A DNA stretch of 32,059 nt from Megalodesulfovibrio gigas DSM 1382 = ATCC 19364 (GCF_000468495.1 NC_022444.1:2944800-2976858), one strand, 5' to 3'. Counted from the stretch's first letter, positions 15,661-24,214 are shown. Notes: generated from the letters alone by a model not told the origin. Numbers and translations: made by a program.

Positions 15661-16715
15661 TACACCAGCCGCAACAACGGCCCATCTCCCGACGGGCTGA
15701 CATCCCCGGCCTCGCCGATGATTGCAGCCAGCTCGCCACGGTCTTCCAGCATGCGCACGGCCTGTTTCACCAGCGGCCCCGGCACGCCCAGCACCAGACC
15801 ACCGGAGGTCTGGGCATCGAACACCAGATCAGACCGCACCGGGTCCAGCCCTGCTGCCACGGCCACAGCCGAGGCGCAAAAGCGGCGGTTGGCATGGCTG
15901 CCCTCGGGCAACAGTCCCATGCCGGCCAGTTCCACGGCTTCTTCGATAAAGGGAATATCCTGAAGGGACAAGGTGATGGAGACGCCGGACGCCCGGGCCA
16001 TCTCCAGCAGATGCCCGCCCAGGCCAAACCCCGTCACATCCGTGGCCGCCGCCAGCCCCAGGGCGCGGATGACCTCCCCGCCCGCGGCATTGAGCCGCCC
16101 CGCCCAGCGGTAGAGCAGATCTTCCAGACGGTCCTTGTCTTCCCAGTCCGCCTTCACGGCCGTGGCCAGCACGCCGGTGCCCAGAGGTTTGGTGAGCACC
16201 AGGACATCGCCGGGCTTCAGCCCTGCATTGCGGGCGATGCGCCCCGGCTCCACCACCCCGGACACGGCCAGGCCGAACTTGATTTCCCGATCCTCCACCG
16301 AATGCCCGCCAGCCAGCACGGCACCGGCTTCCAGCACCTTTTCCAGCCCGCCCTGCAGCATGGCCTGCAGCACGGCGAGATCCATTTCCTTGGCCGGAAA
16401 GCAGACGATGTTCATGGCCGACCACGGCTCCCCGCCCATGGCGTACACGTCGGACAGGGCATTGGCTGCGGCAATCTGCCCGAAGCGCCAGGGGTCGTCC
16501 ACGATGGGCGTGAAAAAATCCACCGTCTGGACAAGGGCCTTGCCCGGCGGAAACGTCAGCACCACGGCATCCTCGTTGCCGGCGGTGCCGGCAAGCACGC
16601 GAGGATCGGCCGGCACATGCAGCCCGGCGAGCACCACCTCCAGGTCCCCCGGAGGAATCTTGGCGGCTCAACCGGCAGCGGATGCGGTCTGGGTCAGTCG
16701 TTTGGAAGCAGTCAT
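15660..16715 (-). CDS. selD: Selenophosphate synthetase SelD, itself a selenoprotein
   Basis: 351 residues counting selenocysteine. SelD makes selenophosphate from selenide and ATP, the donor for Sec-tRNA and other selenium uses. The open frame seems to begin at 16637, but the family N-terminus continues upstream. From the ATG at 16715 it reads MTASKRLTQTASAAG, then TGA at 16670-16668, then AAKIPPGDLEVVLAGL. The TGA falls exactly where SelD has Cys or Sec, three residues before the catalytic Lys (UAAK versus CGCK in E. coli), so it is read as Sec16. Other motifs are DFFTPIVDDPWRFGQIAAANALSD, GGHSVEDREI, TKPLGTGVLATA, TDVTGFGLGGHLLEMA and DAQTSGGLVLGVP. The gene begins 6 bases after the LysR regulator stop. 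It implies that selA, selB and selC exist elsewhere in the genome. Confidence 0.97.
16637..16670 (-). promoter_or_regulatory. Sec codon of selD and candidate SECIS hairpin
   Basis: The UGA is at 16670-16668. Bacterial SECIS elements lie just 3' of the UGA inside the coding region. Here CCTCC (16655-16651) pairs with GGAGG (16641-16637); an inner GG/CC pair leaves a GGGA tetraloop and one bulged U. The hairpin begins 15 bases after the U of the UGA, within the normal range. The fold was done by eye, and SelB-binding loop bases cannot be confirmed. Confidence 0.55.
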
Positions 16716-16721
16716 CCGGAA

Positions 16722-17648
16722 TCATAATCCTTTGGATTGAGGGGCAACGCAGCCGTCGCGGCTGCACCGGGTCACAAGAAATTCGTGGCAGGTCCGGGCC
16801 GCCGGAAAGAGCACCCGCTGGGCATGGGCAATGCACCAAAATTCGCGTTCCATACGCAGGGCCGGCAGGGCCACTTCCACCAGTTCGCCGCGGGTCAGCA
16901 ACTGCTGGGCGGCCAGTCGGGAGGTGACAGCCAGCCCCATGCCCGCCGCGGCGCAGGCCAACAGCGCCTGGGTGGAGGCCACCTCGATGGCCTGGCGCAG
17001 CTCGCGCACATCCTTGCCCGCCCGGGACAAGGCCTGCTCCATGGCCTGACGCGTGCCGGAGCCGGGCTCGCGCATGATCCAGGGCTGGGCCAGACGATCC
17101 TCAAGGGGCAGCACCGTGGCGGCAGTGGAAAAAGCCGGCGCGGCGACGCATACCAGCTCGTCGTTGCACAGAAAGGTGGCCGTCAGCTCCGCATGGTCCG
17201 GCCTGGCGCCCACCACGCCCAGCATGCATTCCCCCTGGCTCACGGCCTGGGTGATGGCGGCGGAATCCCCGGTCTGCATGCGGATAGACACATCGGGATA
17301 GGCCTTGAGGAAGGCCGCCAGCAGCCCGGGCAGCAGGGAACCGGCGGGGATGGTGGACGCGCCGAGGATCACCTCGCCCGTCACACGATGCATCAGGCCG
17401 TGAACCTCGGCCTTGGCCAGATCCACCAGCCGGAAGATGTCCGTAGCCCGTGCGTAGAGGGCCTTGCCAGCCGGTGTGGGCAGTACGGTGCGGCCCATGC
17501 GGTCGAAGAGGCGCGCGCCCAATTCCTTTTCCAGGGTCTGGATATGGGCGCTGATGGTGGGCTGGGAGAGGAACAGATCATCCCCGGCCCTGGAAAAGCT
17601 CAGCCGCTCATAGACCTTGCAAAAGGCTTCCAATCTGCGGAAGTCCAT
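16722..17648 (-). CDS. LysR-family regulator, selenium-metabolism-associated type
   Basis: 308 residues from the ATG at 17648, with GGGAGG 8 bases upstream; the longer frame to 17894 crosses the rplQ terminator and is not plausible. The N-terminal winged helix-turn-helix (about 2-60) shows RRLEAFCKVYERLSFSRAGD, LSQPTISAHIQTLEKELGARLF and DRMGRTVLPTPAGKAL. The rest is a type-2 periplasmic-binding-like effector domain (about 90-300), with VILGASTIPAGSLLPGLLA, FLKAYPDVSIRMQTGDS and MREPGSGTRQAMEQAL. Its stop is 6 bases from the selD start, so the two are almost surely one operon. LysR proteins of this type are known to occur beside selenium genes in Desulfovibrio and relatives; the ligand and target promoters are unknown. 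Confidence 0.9.
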   Translation of the reverse strand: MDFRRLEAFCKVYERLSFSRAGDDLFLSQPTISAHIQTLEKELGARLFDRMGRTVLPTPAGKALYARATDIFRLVDLAKAEVHGLMHRVTGEVILGASTIPAGSLLPGLLAAFLKAYPDVSIRMQTGDSAAITQAVSQGECMLGVVGARPDHAELTATFLCNDELVCVAAPAFSTAATVLPLEDRLAQPWIMREPGSGTRQAMEQALSRAGKDVRELRQAIEVASTQALLACAAAGMGLAVTSRLAAQQLLTRGELVEVALPALRMEREFWCIAHAQRVLFPAARTCHEFLVTRCSRDGCVAPQSKGL

Positions 17649-17688
17649 GTCACGATCCTCCCTATCGAAAAATTCAATACCAACGCCC

Positions 17689-17726
17689 AAAAAAAAGCAA
17701 GCCCCGAGGGTTCCCGGGGCTTGCTT
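17689..17726 (-). terminator. Rho-independent terminator of the ribosomal protein supercluster
   Basis: On the minus strand AAGCAAGCCCCG (17726-17715) pairs perfectly with CGGGGCTTGCTT (17706-17695) around an 8-base loop and runs into a stretch of T bases (17696-17689). It follows the rplQ stop (17746) by about 20 bases and precedes the lysR ATG by about 40. It is a textbook intrinsic terminator for the S10-spc-alpha transcript. Confidence 0.93.
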
Positions 17727-17745
17727 GAGGATGGGCGAGGATCTG

Positions 17746-18210
17746 CTAGGCCTCGGCGGCAGCTTCGGCAGCTGCGGGTGCAGCAGCCGGGGCCGGAGCC
17801 GGTGCAGCGGCCGGGGCTTCCTTTTTGGCTTTGGGGGCGGCAATGTCGCCCTCATAGCGGGTGAATTCAATGATGGCCATGGGCGCACAGTCACCGGTGC
17901 GGGGCTGGCTCATGCGCACCACGCGGGTGTAGCCGCCACCGCCGGCAGCGAACCGGGGGCCGATTTCGTCAAACAGTGTCTTGACGAGACCATGGTTGCC
18001 CAGCACCTTGTACGCCAGACGGCGGGAGTGCAGGTCGTTGCGCAGGGCCAGGGTCACCAGCTTGTCGGCCACGGGACGGAGCTCCTTGGCCTTGGCTTCG
18101 GTGGTCTGGATGCGGCCATGGATGATCAGGGCCTTGGCCATGTTACGCAGCAGCGCCTTGCGGTGTTCCCAAGTTCTGCCGAGTTTGCGTCCGCGTTTGT
18201 TATGCCTCAT
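17746..18210 (-). CDS. rplQ: 50S ribosomal protein L17
   Basis: 154 residues. The core (about 1-122) starts [21 protein letters not shown] and contains [27 protein letters not shown], the usual L17 pattern around the 23S domain near the peptide exit tunnel. After [12 protein letters not shown] there is an Ala/Pro/Glu-rich tail of about 30 residues not present in the short E. coli protein (127 residues) but seen as extensions in other bacteria. The ATG overlaps the end of rpoA by 11 bases, with GAGGAAAGAG in the last rpoA codons as ribosome binding site. It is the last gene before the terminator. Confidence 0.97.
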   Translation of the reverse strand: MRHNKRGRKLGRTWEHRKALLRNMAKALIIHGRIQTTEAKAKELRPVADKLVTLALRNDLHSRRLAYKVLGNHGLVKTLFDEIGPRFAAGGGGYTRVVRMSQPRTGDCAPMAIIEFTRYEGDIAAPKAKKEAPAAAPAPAPAAAPAAAEAAAEA

Positions 18211-19243
18211 GTTGCTCTTTCCTCTTGAGCCATTCCTGGTAGCGCTGCTCGAAGTTGTCCACTTTCAGGCCAAATTCCAGGCCCATGTCCTGCAGGACGC
18301 GACGAATCTCGTCCAGGGACTTGCGGCCGAAGTTTTTGGTCTTGAGCATATCGTTCTCGGTCCGCTGCACCAGTTCGCCCACCAACGAGATGTTGGCGCT
18401 TTTCAGGCAGTTGGTAGCGCGGACAGAGAGTTCCAGCTCATCGATGGACTTGAAGAGATTCTCGTTCAGGTCGGACGACAGGGAGGAGCCGATGCCGTCT
18501 TCCTGGGAGACCTCTTCATCGAAGTTGATGAAGACCGTCAGCTGATCCTTAAGGATCTTGGCCGAGTAGGCGATAGCGTCTTCAGGGGAGACGCTGCCGT
18601 CAGTCCAGACTTCCAGAATGAGCTTGTCGTAGTTGGTCATCTGGCCCACGCGAGCCTGCTCCACGGTGTACGCCACGCGGCGCACGGGGGAGAAGCTGGC
18701 GTCGAGCTTGATCAGGCCGATTTCATCGGAAAGGCCCTCGTGCATTTCCGCCGGCACATAGCCCTTGCCCATGCGAAGTTCCAGCTCCATATGCAGGGGA
18801 ACGTCTTCGGTGAGGGTGGCGATGTGCTGTTCGGGGTTGAGCACGGCGACATTGTGCGTCTCTCTGACGGCGGCGGCCGTAACCACACCGCGCTGATCCG
18901 CCTGCAGGTGGATGCGCTGCGGGTCGTCGGAGCTCATGGCGAAACGCACTTGCTTGATGTTGAGGACAATATCCGTCACGTCCTCCATCACCCCGGGGAT
19001 GGTGGTGAATTCGTGCTGCACCCCGTCGACGCGCATGGCCACCGGTGCGGCGCCCTGCAGCGCGGACAAGAGGACCCGCCGCAGCGCATTGCCGATGGTG
19101 GTGCCGAAGCCGCGCTCCAGGGGTTCGCAGACGAACCTGCCATACAGCACGTCGGACTTGCCGTCGCGCACGATCTGCTCGGGCCTGACGAGTTCCTGCC
19201 AGTTCCGGGTGTTGATGAGCCGTTCGCCCTGTCTGATGAGCAT
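18200..19243 (-). CDS. rpoA: DNA-directed RNA polymerase subunit alpha
   Basis: 347 residues. The N-terminal domain (about 1-230) dimerises and nucleates the polymerase; it shows [20 protein letters not shown] and the [14 protein letters not shown] segment. A linker and a C-terminal domain (about 250-330) follow, with [35 protein letters not shown] and [12 protein letters not shown], the fold that contacts UP elements and activators. It lies between rpsD, 15 bases away upstream, and rplQ, which it overlaps by 11 bases, so polymerase and ribosome synthesis share one message as in most bacteria. The end (KRKEQHEA) is slightly extended relative to E. coli. Confidence 0.98.
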   Translation of the reverse strand: MLIRQGERLINTRNWQELVRPEQIVRDGKSDVLYGRFVCEPLERGFGTTIGNALRRVLLSALQGAAPVAMRVDGVQHEFTTIPGVMEDVTDIVLNIKQVRFAMSSDDPQRIHLQADQRGVVTAAAVRETHNVAVLNPEQHIATLTEDVPLHMELELRMGKGYVPAEMHEGLSDEIGLIKLDASFSPVRRVAYTVEQARVGQMTNYDKLILEVWTDGSVSPEDAIAYSAKILKDQLTVFINFDEEVSQEDGIGSSLSSDLNENLFKSIDELELSVRATNCLKSANISLVGELVQRTENDMLKTKNFGRKSLDEIRRVLQDMGLEFGLKVDNFEQRYQEWLKRKEQHEA

Positions 19244-19258
19244 GGTCCGCGGCCTTCC

Positions 19259-19885
19259 TTACTTGGAATAGAGTTCGACGATGAGGTGTTCGGCGATGGG
19301 GAACGTGATGTCCTCGCGCTGAGGCAGGGCCTTCACGGTGCCCTTGAAGTTCGCGCCGTCCACTTCGAGCCAGGCGGGGCAGCCGCGGCGGGCGATGACG
19401 TCCTGCGCTTCCAGAATCACTGGAATTTTGCGGGAGCCCTCGGCCACCACCACCACATCGCCGGGTTTGCAGCTGTAGGAAGGAATGTCCACGCGACGTC
19501 CGTTGATCTGGAAGATGCCATGCCGCACCAGCTGGCGGGCCTGGTCGCGGGAGTTGGCAAAGCCCATGCGGTAGATCACATTGTCCAGGCGGCGTTCAAT
19601 GAGGGACAGCAGATTGGTGCCGGTGACACCTTTCATCATGTCGGCCTTCTTGAAGTAGGCGCGGAACTGATCTTCCAGGATGCCGTACATGCGGCGCACC
19701 TTCTGCTTTTCGCGCAGCTGGACGGCATAGTCGCTCATTTTGCGACGCAGCCGGCCGGCCTGGCCTGGTGCGTACGGACGGCGCTCGTAAGCGCATTTGT
19801 CGGTGTAGCAACGGTCGCCCTTGAGGAAGAGCTTGGCGCCTTCGCGGCGGCAAAGGCGGCATTTGGCGTCAATATAGCGGGCCAT
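19259..19885 (-). CDS. rpsD: 30S ribosomal protein S4, zinc-binding form
   Basis: 208 residues. The N-terminus carries four Cys (9, 12, 26 and 31: CRLC and CYTDKC) that can hold a zinc ion, the C+ form of S4 that E. coli lacks. The S4 RNA-binding domain (about 97-160) shows [26 protein letters not shown]4 starts assembly of the 16S 5' domain and in some bacteria represses its own alpha operon; no pseudoknot leader was identified here. rpsK lies 27 bases upstream and rpoA 15 bases downstream. Confidence 0.98.
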   Translation of the reverse strand: MARYIDAKCRLCRREGAKLFLKGDRCYTDKCAYERRPYAPGQAGRLRRKMSDYAVQLREKQKVRRMYGILEDQFRAYFKKADMMKGVTGTNLLSLIERRLDNVIYRMGFANSRDQARQLVRHGIFQINGRRVDIPSYSCKPGDVVVVAEGSRKIPVILEAQDVIARRGCPAWLEVDGANFKGTVKALPQREDITFPIAEHLIVELYSK

Positions 19886-19912
19886 GTATCTCTCTCCTAT
19901 TCCTCAAATCCC

Positions 19913-20302
19913 TTAGACACGGCGCCGTTTGGGAGGACGGCAGCCATTGTGGGGGATGGGCGTGATATCGCGAATGAACGTCACCTTGAAACCGGCATTA
20001 TTGATGGCGCGCATGGCGGATTCGCGGCCGGAGCCGGGACCCTTGACGTACACGCCCACGGTGCGCATGCCATTGTCCTGGGCCTTGCGGGCTGCAGTTT
20101 CAGCAGCAATCTGCGCGGCAAAGGGCGTGGACTTGCGCGAGCCCTTGAAACCGGAACCGCCGGCCGAGGCCCAGCTGATCACGTTGCCCTTGACGTCGGT
20201 AAAGGTGATGATGGTGTTGTTGAACGTCGCGCGGATGTGGGCATGCCCAACCGGGACGTTTTTCTTCTCTTTCTTCTTAGCAGTACGCTTTGGCTTGGCC
20301 AT
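19913..20302 (-). CDS. rpsK: 30S ribosomal protein S11
   Basis: 129 residues. S11 sits on the 30S platform near the 690 loop and helps form the mRNA exit region. Visible features are the basic start ([15 protein letters not shown]), [40 protein letters not shown], and the C-terminal [20 protein letters not shown], all standard. An isoaspartyl-forming Asn-Gly (NG in HNGC) is present. It is separated from rpsM by 58 bases, one of the larger gaps of the cluster. Confidence 0.98.
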   Translation of the reverse strand: MAKPKRTAKKKEKKNVPVGHAHIRATFNNTIITFTDVKGNVISWASAGGSGFKGSRKSTPFAAQIAAETAARKAQDNGMRTVGVYVKGPGSGRESAMRAINNAGFKVTFIRDITPIPHNGCRPPKRRRV

Positions 20303-20360
20303 AATGCTCTCTACCTGTATGCTCGATCATCGGGTTGCACAAGTGGTTGCGGCCGGGGGG

Positions 20361-20732
20361 CTATTTCTTCTTCTTGGCCACAGCGCCACGACGCGGCCCC
20401 TTGCGGGTGCGAGCGTTGGTGTGGCTGCGCTGACCACGAACCGGCAAGCCGCGGCGGTGCCGCAAGCCACGGTAGCAACCGATATCCATCAATCGCTTGA
20501 TATTGGCAGTGATCTCACGGCGGAGATCGCCTTCCACTTTGTGGTTGGATTCGATTTCCTTGCGGATCTCGTTCACTTCTTCAGGGGTCAGATCATCGGA
20601 ACGCTTGGTCCAATCCACACCGGTGGCGTCGAGGATCTGCAACGCCGTATGCCGACCAATACCGAAAATGTAGGTCAGCGCAACGTCCATCCGCTTGGAG
20701 CGGGGCAAATCAACGCCTGCAATGCGCGCCAT
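20361..20732 (-). CDS. rpsM: 30S ribosomal protein S13
   Basis: 123 residues. S13 lies at the head of the 30S subunit and contacts the 50S subunit and the P-site tRNA. It begins [26 protein letters not shown] and contains the helix-two-turn-helix segments, [22 protein letters not shown], and a Lys/Arg-rich tail ([16 protein letters not shown]) that reaches tRNA. rpmJ lies 12 bases upstream. Its ribosome binding site (AGGAGA) follows the rpmJ stop. Confidence 0.98.
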   Translation of the reverse strand: MARIAGVDLPRSKRMDVALTYIFGIGRHTALQILDATGVDWTKRSDDLTPEEVNEIRKEIESNHKVEGDLRREITANIKRLMDIGCYRGLRHRRGLPVRGQRSHTNARTRKGPRRGAVAKKKK

Positions 20733-20744
20733 CGTACTATCTCC

Positions 20745-20858
20745 TTAGCCTTGCCGTTGTTTGTGGCGAGGGTTTTCGCAGATGATGCGCAGCACGCCCT
20801 TGCGCCGGATGACCTTGCATTTGGGACAAATTTTCTTCACCGAAGGCCGCACCTTCAT
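20745..20858 (-). CDS. rpmJ: 50S ribosomal protein L36, zinc-binding form
   Basis: 37 residues, too short for most ORF scans. The translation is [20 protein letters not shown] followed by [17 protein letters not shown] and a TAA at 20747-20745. The zinc ligands Cys11, Cys14, Cys27 and His32 are all kept, so this is the classic zinc-containing L36, not the zinc-free paralogue. AAGGAG lies 8 bases before the ATG. In many bacteria infA precedes it; here map comes first, with an 85-base gap that holds a small GGCGCC-CTG-GGCGCC hairpin. Confidence 0.97.
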   Translation of the reverse strand: MKVRPSVKKICPKCKVIRRKGVLRIICENPRHKQRQG

Positions 20859-20898
20859 GGCCTTGCTCCTTTTGCTGCGTCTCGTTGTAAACATTCGC

Positions 20899-20913
20899 GG
20901 CGCCCAGGGCGCC
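20899..20913 (-). other. Small palindromic hairpin between map and rpmJ
   Basis: GGCGCC, a 3-base loop and GGCGCC lie in the 85-base gap between the map stop and the rpmJ ATG. No T-run follows, so it is unlikely to terminate; it may slow or protect the message. The site is where infA lies in many other bacteria, but no trace of infA was seen. Confidence 0.35.
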
Positions 20914-20943
20914 TCGTTGGCTTCCTGTCGCCCTCGCGCATTC

Positions 20944-21708
20944 TTATCGAACGCTCAAAATGCAGGGCCCGTCTTCGGTCACCGCCACCGAGTGCTCGAA
21001 ATGCGCTGCAAGGCTGCGGTCTTTTGTGACCGCTGTCCAATTGTCATCGAGGATTTCCACCTCGCTCGATCCCATGGTGACCATGGGTTCGATGGCCAGC
21101 ACCATGCCGACCTTGAGTGGCACGCCTGGCATGCCTTTGGGCACGAAATTCGGGATTTCCGGCTTTTCATGCAGCCGGCACCCGATGCCGTGCCCGACGA
21201 AGCGGCGGACCACGTCAAATCCCGCCTGGCGAACGTGCTCATGGATGGCAGCAGACACATCATACAACTGGTTGCCTGGGTGCACCATGTCGATGCCGCG
21301 CATGAGAGATTCTTCCGTCACCTGCAGCAGCCGCGTTGCAGATGCCGAAATGGCTCCCACCGGGAAGGTCCGGGCGGAATCGCCATAAAAGCCCTCATGG
21401 ATCACACCCATATCCAGGCTGACGATGTCGCCTTCCTTGAGTACGCGCGAGGAAGGAAACCCGTGTACCACTTCTTCGTTCACAGAACAACATAAAGCAT
21501 AGGGGAATCCGTGGTAACCCTTGAACGCGGGTTGCACATCGAACTCCTTGCACATGGCGACGGCAATGTCCTCCAGCGCCATGGTTTCCATGCCCGGCCG
21601 CACAGCCTGCCCCAACGCATCCAGGATGGTGCAGACCATGCGGTTTGCTTCCCGAAGAATGCGAATTTCTTGCTCATTCTTCAGAAAGATGCCGCGAAAC
21701 TTCTTCAC
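20944..21708 (-). CDS. map: Type I methionine aminopeptidase
   Basis: 254 residues. It removes the initiator Met from nascent proteins with small second residues. All five metal ligands are present: Asp99, Asp110, His173, Glu207 and Glu238, in [32 protein letters not shown] and HFEHSVAV. His66 and His82 lie in YHGFPY and VVHGFP, near the active site. There is no N-terminal extension or zinc finger. The ATG overlaps the secY stop by 4 bases, and rpmJ follows after 85 bases. adk, which separates secY and map in many bacteria, is missing. Confidence 0.97.
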   Translation of the reverse strand: MKKFRGIFLKNEQEIRILREANRMVCTILDALGQAVRPGMETMALEDIAVAMCKEFDVQPAFKGYHGFPYALCCSVNEEVVHGFPSSRVLKEGDIVSLDMGVIHEGFYGDSARTFPVGAISASATRLLQVTEESLMRGIDMVHPGNQLYDVSAAIHEHVRQAGFDVVRRFVGHGIGCRLHEKPEIPNFVPKGMPGVPLKVGMVLAIEPMVTMGSSEVEILDDNWTAVTKDRSLAAHFEHSVAVTEDGPCILSVR

Positions 21709-23021
21709 TGCCGTCTGCCCCGGACGCGGCCTTTCTGCATCAACCCCTCGTACTGGCGGGAGATGAGATACGATTCAATCTGTCCCATGAAGTCCATGGC
21801 CACCCCCACCACGATGAGCAGGCTGGTGCCGCCAAAATAAAACGGGACGCTGAACTGCTGGATCAGCAGCATGGGCAGTACGCAGATGGCTGAGATGTAT
21901 ATCGCGCCCCACAGGGTGATGCGGGTGAGCACGCGATCGATATATTCCTGCGTCTTGGAGCCGGGGCGAATGCCCGGCACAAAGCCGCCCTGGTTTTTCA
22001 GGTTCTCGGCAATATCCTTGGGATCAAAGATAATCGCCGTGTAAAAAAAGCAGAAAAAGACGATCATGGCCACAAACAGGACATTGTACAGCACGGTGTT
22101 GGGGGCAAAATAGGCCGCCATCTGCTGCAATGGCTCCCAGGTGGAGAACTGGCCGATGGTTGCCGGGAACATGAGCACGCTGGAGGCGAAAATGGGGGGA
22201 ATGACGCCCGCCGTATTCACCCGCAACGGCAAATGGGTGGACTGTCCGCCCATCATGCGCCGCCCCACCATGCGTTTGGCATACTGAATGGGGATTCGCC
22301 GCTGGGCACGCTCCATAAACACAATGAAGCCCAGCACCGCCACCATCATGGCCAAAATCAACAGCAACACCAGCACATTCAGCTCCCCGGTGCGGATGAG
22401 CTGAAAGGTGTTGATGATGGCCCGGGGGAACCCGGCAACAATCCCTGAGAAAATAATCAGGGAAATACCGTTGCCAAGCCCTTTTTCCGTAATCTGCTCG
22501 CCGAGCCACATCACGAAAATGGTGCCGGCCGTCATGGTCAGCACTGTGATCAGGCGAAATGTCCAGCCAGGCTCAAGCACCACCGGGGCGCCGCCTGGGG
22601 AGGCCATGCTTTCCAGCCCCACGGCAATGCCGAAGCCCTGAAACAGGGTGATCAGCACTGTGCCGTAGCGGGTGTATTGGGTGATCTTCTTACGCCCGGC
22701 TGCGCCTTCTTCTTTTTGCAGGCGCTTGAGCTCAGGCACGGCCACCGTCAGCAACTGCATGATGATGGAGGCCGAGATATACGGCATGATCCCGAGGGCC
22801 AGGATGGACAGGTTGGAGAGTCCGCCGCCGGAAAACATGTCGAACAACCCGAACAGGGTGTTCTTCATGCTGGCGAAAAAATCCTGAAGCGCCGAGGCAT
22901 CCACGCCCGGCACCGGCACGTGAATGCCGATGCGGTAGACGGCCAGCAGCCCGAAGGTCCAGAGCAGCTTCCGTTTCAGTTCAGGCAACCGGGCCAGATT
23001 CTCCACACCTGTCATAGCCAT
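21705..23021 (-). CDS. secY: Preprotein translocase subunit SecY
   Basis: 438 residues from the ATG at 23021 (MAMTGVENLARLPELKRKL). SecY is the ten-helix pore of the Sec translocon in the inner membrane. Visible are the first helix TFGLLAVYRIGIHVPVPGVD, the plug region (FGLFDMFSGGGLSNLSILALGIMPYISASI), later helices with LGNGISLIIFSGIVAGFP, and cytosolic loops with QRRIPIQYAKRMVGRRMMGG that bind ribosome and SecA. The open frame goes back to a TTG at 23072, but that extension overlaps rplO and is not family-like. AGG lies about 9 bases before the ATG, and a second ATG at 23015 is possible. The spacing to rplO is 10 bases and map overlaps by 4. Confidence 0.96.
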   Translation of the reverse strand: MAMTGVENLARLPELKRKLLWTFGLLAVYRIGIHVPVPGVDASALQDFFASMKNTLFGLFDMFSGGGLSNLSILALGIMPYISASIIMQLLTVAVPELKRLQKEEGAAGRKKITQYTRYGTVLITLFQGFGIAVGLESMASPGGAPVVLEPGWTFRLITVLTMTAGTIFVMWLGEQITEKGLGNGISLIIFSGIVAGFPRAIINTFQLIRTGELNVLVLLLILAMMVAVLGFIVFMERAQRRIPIQYAKRMVGRRMMGGQSTHLPLRVNTAGVIPPIFASSVLMFPATIGQFSTWEPLQQMAAYFAPNTVLYNVLFVAMIVFFCFFYTAIIFDPKDIAENLKNQGGFVPGIRPGSKTQEYIDRVLTRITLWGAIYISAICVLPMLLIQQFSVPFYFGGTSLLIVVGVAMDFMGQIESYLISRQYEGLMQKGRVRGRRQ

Positions 23022-23031
23022 ATGCGACAAC

Positions 23032-23481
23032 CTACCCTTCCAGCGCCTTGGCGCTGCCGCCGGCGGCTTCAATCTTGGCCTTGGCCTGGGCGCTGAACCG
23101 GTGCGCTTCGATGGTCACGGCGGCGGAGAGTTCGCCTTCGCCCAGAATTTTCACCGTGGCGCCGGCCTTGCACAGCCCGGCGGCGTAGATGTCATCCAGG
23201 GTGATTTCAGCCTGACCGGCAAACGTCTCGGCCACGCGCCCCAGGTTCAGGGGCACGCACACGGTCTTGAACAGGGCGTTCTTGAAGCCGCGCTTGGGCA
23301 GACGACGCGCCAGAGGCATCTGGCCGCCTTCAAAGCCGGGGCGCTTGGGGCCGCCCGCGCGGGCATTCTGGCCCTTGTTGCCTTTGCCGGCGGTGCAGCC
23401 CCAGCCGGAGCCGGAGCCGCGACCGATGCGCTTGCGTTCCTTGCGTTCCTCGGGGAAGGGATACAGATCGTTAAGACGCAT
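23032..23481 (-). CDS. rplO: 50S ribosomal protein L15
   Basis: 149 residues. L15 joins 23S domains II and V during late assembly. It begins [20 protein letters not shown] and has the Gly-rich [23 protein letters not shown] in its long N-terminal extension, then [13 protein letters not shown] and a C-terminal globular domain ending in [20 protein letters not shown]. It overlaps the rpmD end by 11 bases, one of the longest overlaps in the cluster, and is followed by secY after 10 bases. Confidence 0.97.
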   Translation of the reverse strand: MRLNDLYPFPEERKERKRIGRGSGSGWGCTAGKGNKGQNARAGGPKRPGFEGGQMPLARRLPKRGFKNALFKTVCVPLNLGRVAETFAGQAEITLDDIYAAGLCKAGATVKILGEGELSAAVTIEAHRFSAQAKAKIEAAGGSAKALEG

Positions 23482-23650
23482 GAGATTCCACCTCCACGAG
23501 ATGCACCACTCGATTGATCATGCCCCGGACGACCGGAGTGTCCTCATGGGCACGGGTATCATTGATCTTGCGAAGTCCCAGGGCCTTCAAGGTGGCGCGT
23601 TGCGCCGGCTTGCAGCCAATGGAGCTTTTTTTCAAGGTGATAGCGAGCAT
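23471..23650 (-). CDS. rpmD: 50S ribosomal protein L30
   Basis: 59 residues from the ATG at 23650, with AAGGA 7 bases upstream; the longer frame to 23674 adds eight residues not typical of L30. The body reads [20 protein letters not shown] then [19 protein letters not shown], the normal ferredoxin-like fold of L30 with its T-L-x-L-G-L and N-D-T patterns. It lies 39 bases after rpsE and overlaps rplO by 11 bases. Confidence 0.95.
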   Translation of the reverse strand: MLAITLKKSSIGCKPAQRATLKALGLRKINDTRAHEDTPVVRGMINRVVHLVEVESHAS

Positions 23651-23689
23651 GACGGCGTCCTTGCTGTGCTTCAAATGGTTCTGGCCAAG

Positions 23690-24190
23690 CTACTTGCGGG
23701 GTGTTTCCAGGGACTTGCCGCGCAGCTTGCCCACAGTGTCCGCATCTCGCAGGGACGTAAGCCCGGCGAAAGTGGCCTTCAGGACGTTATGCGGGTTGTT
23801 GGTGCCGATAGCCTTGGTCAGGATGTCGGTGACGCCCGCTGCTTCCATCACCGCACGCACAGGGCCGCCTGCGATGATGCCCGTGCCCTTGGAGGCGGGC
23901 TTCAAAAGCACGCGTCCGGCCCCGAAGACGCCCGTGGTCTCATACGGCAGCGTCCCGTCGAGAAGAGGGATCGTCTTCATGGTCTTGCGGGCGCGTTCCG
24001 TCGCCTTACGGATGGCTTCGGGAACTTCCTGTGCCTTGCCCAAGCCGGCGCCGACCTTGCCGTTGCCGTCTCCCACCACCACCAGGGCGCTGAAGCTGAA
24101 GCGGCGGCCGCCTTTGACGACCTTGGCCACGCGGTTCAAGTAGACGATCTTCTCAATAAAACCGGATTCGTTGGTATCCTGTGCGCTCAC
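23690..24190 (-). CDS. rpsE: 30S ribosomal protein S5
   Basis: 166 residues. S5 shapes the mRNA entry channel and the decoding fidelity region with S4 and S12. It shows the double-stranded-RNA-binding-like N-domain ([52 protein letters not shown]) and the C-domain with [37 protein letters not shown]. The sequence positions where spectinomycin-resistance changes occur (VKGGRRFSF) look wild-type. rplR lies 24 bases upstream. Confidence 0.98.
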   Translation of the reverse strand: MSAQDTNESGFIEKIVYLNRVAKVVKGGRRFSFSALVVVGDGNGKVGAGLGKAQEVPEAIRKATERARKTMKTIPLLDGTLPYETTGVFGAGRVLLKPASKGTGIIAGGPVRAVMEAAGVTDILTKAIGTNNPHNVLKATFAGLTSLRDADTVGKLRGKSLETPRK

Positions 24191-24214
24191 CGTTGTGCTC
24201 CTGAATTCGCGTGC

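Noticed and set aside
15660-16637. selD as a truncated or broken gene starting at 16637
   Set aside because: The upstream sequence through TGA encodes the conserved SelD N-terminus with the catalytic Lys, so the TGA is a Sec codon and not a stop.
16722-17894. A longer LysR reading frame reaching 17894
   Set aside because: The extra N-terminus reads through the rplQ terminator and 3' end and is Pro/Arg-rich; the start at 17648 has a proper ribosome binding site and the family N-terminus.
17981-20500. An 839-codon open frame on the plus strand
   Set aside because: Antisense to rplQ, rpoA, rpsD, rpsK and rpsM. It results from GC-rich third positions of those genes.
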